Assembly (NCBI GenBank): GCA_017516925.1
Contig: JAFXAQ010000016.1
Span: 1-55,160 of the forward strand
Length of the DNA: 55,160 nucleotides
Source: Oscillospiraceae bacterium
Lineage (GTDB): Bacteria > Bacillota > Clostridia > Oscillospirales > Oscillospiraceae
Direction: 5' to 3'
Translations under genes and position numbers: made by a program
Shown: positions 53,253-55,160 of the stretch, in pieces
Numbering within the stretch: the first letter of the stretch is position 1
How the letters are laid out: each line of letters starts with the position of its first letter
Notes under the pieces: generated by a model
What the model was told of the DNA's origin: nothing
What the model saw: only the letters and a program-made list of their open reading frames with translations
Databases searched by the model: none

Positions 53253-53281
53253 ATTATAGCAAAAACCACCGGATTGTACAA
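53253..53281 (-). promoter_or_regulatory. Promoter of the recJ-rel-dtd-MBL-hemZ-amidohydrolase-spoVB unit
   Basis: TTGTAC (53281-53276), a 17-bp spacer and a perfect TATAAT (53258-53253) on the minus strand. The following genes have gaps of -4 to 51 nt, so one transcript of about 9.7 kb is possible. Confidence 0.8.
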
Positions 53282-53307
53282 TAGGAAGTTGCAAATTTCT
53301 CCATAAA

Positions 53308-54324
53308 TTAGCCCCGGAACAGGTTTGCCGTCGCAGAAGCCAATATCGGCGCGAGCAGCATTCCCGGAATGCCCCAGAAACGGTACCCCAAATACAGCGC
53401 CATCAACGTCAGCAAAGGGTCCAGACCCAGCTGCTTTCCCACCAGCCGTGGCTCCAGAACCGTCCGGGTTAAAAAAGACGCACCGTAAACGCACAAAAGA
53501 CCAATTCCCTGGAGGGTTTGCTTTTGCAAAAAACAGACCAGCGCCCAGGGCAGCAATACGGTTCCGGTTCCCAAAATCGGAACCGCATCCACCAGCGCCA
53601 CCAGCGCCGCCCACATCGGCGCATGGGGTATCCGTAACACCCAAAAGCCCACCAACAGAATAATTGCTGTGATAGCGGTCAGCTTCAGCTGCGCCTTCAG
53701 CCAGCCGCCCAGTCCCTTTTTTATCCGGGAAAACACCGCATTTTCGCCCAGCTGGGGCAATCTGCTTTTCAGCGCTTCCTTGAGCTGGGGCAACCGGGCA
53801 GAAATCAAAAAGGCAGACAGCACACCGGTTCCCACCCCAACAGCCCCATCTCCCACCCGGGTCAGGGTAGACCCCACAAAGCCGGGAATGCGCTGGGTCA
53901 GCTGCTGTACCAGAACCGTTCCGTTATCAAAAAATGCCAGCACCGTTTTTTGGAGCATGGGACGCACCTCCTCCGGCGCCCGGTCCGACAGCTGAATGAA
54001 AAAATCCTGCGCCAGCTGGGTTGCCTGGGTGGCGGCATTTTGCAAATCCGGCATAAGACCCGTCAGCTTTTTTAGCTGCCTGAAGGCAACCATCCCGGCA
54101 AAATACACCAAAACCGCCACCGCAACCAGCGTAACCGTCACGCCGAAGCCGGCAGAAACACCCCGGGGCAGCCTGCCTGCCATCCGCCCTACCAAGGGCT
54201 CCGCCGCCAATGCCAGCGCCGCCCCTAACAAAAAGGGCAGCGCCACCGGAAGCAGGTATTTCAGCCCCAGCCACACACAGACTGCCCCCACCGCAACCGG
54301 CAAAATTTTTCTTACAAAAGCCAA
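53308..54324 (-). CDS. AI-2E family permease (YtvI-like)
   Basis: A 338-residue membrane protein of the AI-2E/PerM family: three hydrophobic segments at the N-terminus, an amphipathic central region (about 85-205) and four or five C-terminal segments, with PILGTGTVLLPWALV near 248 as family signature. In spore-formers the YtvI subgroup is linked to sporulation; others export autoinducer 2 or ions. It starts with TTG 54324, with AGGAG 11 nt upstream (54340-54336); the nearer ATG at 54334 is out of frame. The product is divergent from the ACT gene. Confidence 0.8.
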   Translation of the reverse strand: MAFVRKILPVAVGAVCVWLGLKYLLPVALPFLLGAALALAAEPLVGRMAGRLPRGVSAGFGVTVTLVAVAVLVYFAGMVAFRQLKKLTGLMPDLQNAATQATQLAQDFFIQLSDRAPEEVRPMLQKTVLAFFDNGTVLVQQLTQRIPGFVGSTLTRVGDGAVGVGTGVLSAFLISARLPQLKEALKSRLPQLGENAVFSRIKKGLGGWLKAQLKLTAITAIILLVGFWVLRIPHAPMWAALVALVDAVPILGTGTVLLPWALVCFLQKQTLQGIGLLCVYGASFLTRTVLEPRLVGKQLGLDPLLTLMALYLGYRFWGIPGMLLAPILASATANLFRG

Positions 54325-54351
54325 ATTTTTTCATTCTCCTCTCCAGAGGGC

Positions 54352-54379
54352 TTGATTTTTAGAAAATTTATGATACAAT
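54352..54379 (+). promoter_or_regulatory. Promoter of the ACT-domain gene
   Basis: TTGATT (54352-54357), a 16-bp spacer and TACAAT (54374-54379). Confidence 0.6.
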
Positions 54380-54428
54380 TGTCCGTAACCGACAGACATC
54401 TGTCCTATTACACAGGAGATTATGCATT

Positions 54429-54866
54429 ATGAAAGTTCCGAAGTATTATATTGTGGAAGCCTCTGCGCTTCCCGAAGTATTCTTAAAGGTTGCCGAAGCC
54501 AAGCGTCTGCTGCAGACCGGTGAGGCTACCACCGTCAACGACGCAACCCGGCTTACCGGCATCAGCCGAAGCGCTTTTTATAAGTACCGTGATGCGGTGC
54601 TTCCATTCCAGAATATGATGCACGGACGGATAATAACCTTCCAGTTCCTGCTGCACGACAGGAAAGGCCTGCTTTCCTCGCTGCTGAGTATTTTTGCAGA
54701 GCACAAGGCGAACATCCAGACCATCAACTCCATTGTCCCCACCAACGGAAGCGCCGTGGTAACCATTTCTGCCGAAACCATTGACTTGACCGTGCCACTG
54801 GAGGAGCTTTTGTCCGATGTCCGCCAGCTTTCCGGCGTTATCAAGGCCGAGGTTCTTGCAGGCTAA
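54429..54866 (+). CDS. ACT-domain protein, PheB-like (UPF0735)
   Basis: A 145-residue protein. The N-terminal half (about 1-65) contains an HTH-like stretch NDATRLTGISRSAFYKYRDAV, the C-terminal half (about 70-145) an ACT domain starting IITFQFLLHDRKGLLSSLLSIF, which in this fold binds amino acids. This layout is that of PheB/UPF0735 proteins, implicated in aromatic amino acid control or homoserine pathways; the biochemical role is not settled. AGGAG lies upstream of ATG 54429, and a terminator follows. Monocistronic. Confidence 0.88.
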   Translation: MKVPKYYIVEASALPEVFLKVAEAKRLLQTGEATTVNDATRLTGISRSAFYKYRDAVLPFQNMMHGRIITFQFLLHDRKGLLSSLLSIFAEHKANIQTINSIVPTNGSAVVTISAETIDLTVPLEELLSDVRQLSGVIKAEVLAG

Positions 54867-54895
54867 GAAACAGTATTCCCCAATATAGACAAATT

Positions 54896-54922
54896 AAAAC
54901 CGGGTGCATCGCACCCGGTTTT
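54896..54922 (+). terminator. Terminator of the ACT-domain gene
   Basis: AAAACCGGGTGC (54896-54907) pairs perfectly with 54911-54922 across a 3-nt loop. The downstream arm ends in four T's. Confidence 0.85.
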
Positions 54923-54924
54923 CC

Positions 54925-54983
54925 AGAGTGTCAAAGAACCCCCAAACCGTCAAAACACAACGATATTGAAAAAGCAATCTGCC
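54925..54983 (-). repeat. Second copy of the TGTGTTTTGACGG dispersed repeat
   Basis: On the minus strand this matches 18313-18360: GGCAGATT, a variable spacer, then a 28-bp block (54959-54932) differing by one base from 18328-18355, then CTCTG. Like the first copy it directly follows a terminator. Confidence 0.75.
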
Positions 54984-54989
54984 GATATT

Positions 54990-55035
54990 AAGCTGTCATT
55001 GCGAAACCAGTCCGCAGATTGGTTGTGGCAATCCG
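54990..55035. repeat. REP-like GTCATTGCGA repeat
   Basis: The stretch beginning GTCATTGCGAAACCAG and ending GTGGCAATCCGT resembles a dispersed repeat I know from many Clostridia; there is one copy here and CCAGTCCGCAGATTGG is an internal imperfect hairpin. Confidence 0.5.
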
Positions 55036-55041
55036 TTTGCT

Positions 55042-55069
55042 AAAACACCTTGCTATCGCAAGGTGTTTT
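55042..55069. terminator. Hairpin resembling a bidirectional terminator
   Basis: AAAACACCTTGC (55042-55053) pairs perfectly with 55058-55069 across TATC. No gene ends directly beside it in the window, so it may belong to the repeat cluster or to a convergent gene beyond the right edge. Confidence 0.55.
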
Positions 55070-55079
55070 GACTTACTAC

Positions 55080-55127
55080 GCAACTCGAACCTTACCGTAC
55101 CGATGTACGCCTACAGGTTCGAGTTGC
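55080..55127. repeat. 13-bp perfect inverted repeat at the right end
   Basis: GCAACTCGAACCT (55080-55092) and its exact reverse complement (55115-55127) flank a 22-bp core that itself contains GTAC-CGAT-GTAC. No gene is visible from 54867 to the window end; the gap holds only the terminator and these repeats. Confidence 0.6.
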
Positions 55128-55160
55128 TTGTCTTTGGCGCTTCTTTGACCTCTGTCCGTC

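Noticed and set aside
55115-55127. GGTTCGAGT resembling a tRNA T-arm
   Set aside because: It is one arm of a 13-bp inverted repeat; no acceptor stem, anticodon arm or D-arm can be built around it.

Overview
The window reads as a chromosomal segment of a spore-forming anaerobic Firmicute of the Clostridia, most like the gut Oscillospiraceae/Ruminococcaceae. The grounds are a full-length pro-sigma-K gene, a SpoIIQ-like M23 protein, a SpoVB-type flippase and a YtvI-like permease, the linked recJ-rel-dtd-hemZ housekeeping block, a GlgC/GlgD glycogen operon, moderately high GC, AGGAGG ribosome binding sites, and intergenic spaces filled with small hairpin repeats. No rRNA, tRNA, CRISPR array, complete insertion sequence or phage gene was found.

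Layout. 1-324 is the start of a CPBP membrane protease running off the left edge. 418-5619 (minus) is the hexuronate operon uxaB-uxaA-uxaC-araC. Divergent from it, 5867-9149 (plus) encodes a GH4 alpha-galacturonidase-like enzyme and a GH127-like beta-L-arabinofuranosidase, so this block looks built for pectin fragments. 9225-11247 carries a threonine aldolase and a diacylglycerol-kinase-type lipid kinase, each with its own promoter. 11523-17320 (minus) is glgC-glgD-glgA, then a terminator, a GH13 neopullulanase-like enzyme and a 57-residue cysteine-rich protein. 17526-26713 holds the M23 sporulation protein, a MATE exporter, DUF6062 and AEC transporter genes, a PHP phosphatase with an IspD/TarI cytidylyltransferase, sigK, gdhA and a serine hydrolase. 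26874-30991 (minus) is dapA-dapB-dapF followed by a ceramidase-like lipoprotein. 42845-53218 (minus) is housekeeping: a seven-gene unit recJ-rel-dtd-MBL-hemZ-amidohydrolase-spoVB behind one strong promoter, then hup-rqcP. The right end has an AI-2E permease, a PheB-type ACT protein and a stretch of repeats.

The accessory core is 31197-42797. It has a GH20-like hydrolase with an MFS permease; an AraC regulator with a GHL6-like barrel protein and a helical-barrel protein of unknown activity; and, divergent from that regulator, an M81 (MlrC-like) metallopeptidase, a creatinase-fold M24 protein with a broken metal site, and an Anabaena-sensory-rhodopsin-transducer (ASRT) family protein. No opsin is present. 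This is the best candidate for an undescribed catabolic system, perhaps for a sugar joined to a peptide or amide; that substrate is inference.

A second theme is small repeats at gene ends. Several 25-165 bp hairpin elements touch coding sequence, and in three cases (the 57-residue gene, the MATE gene, dapB) the stop codon lies inside or at the edge of the repeat.
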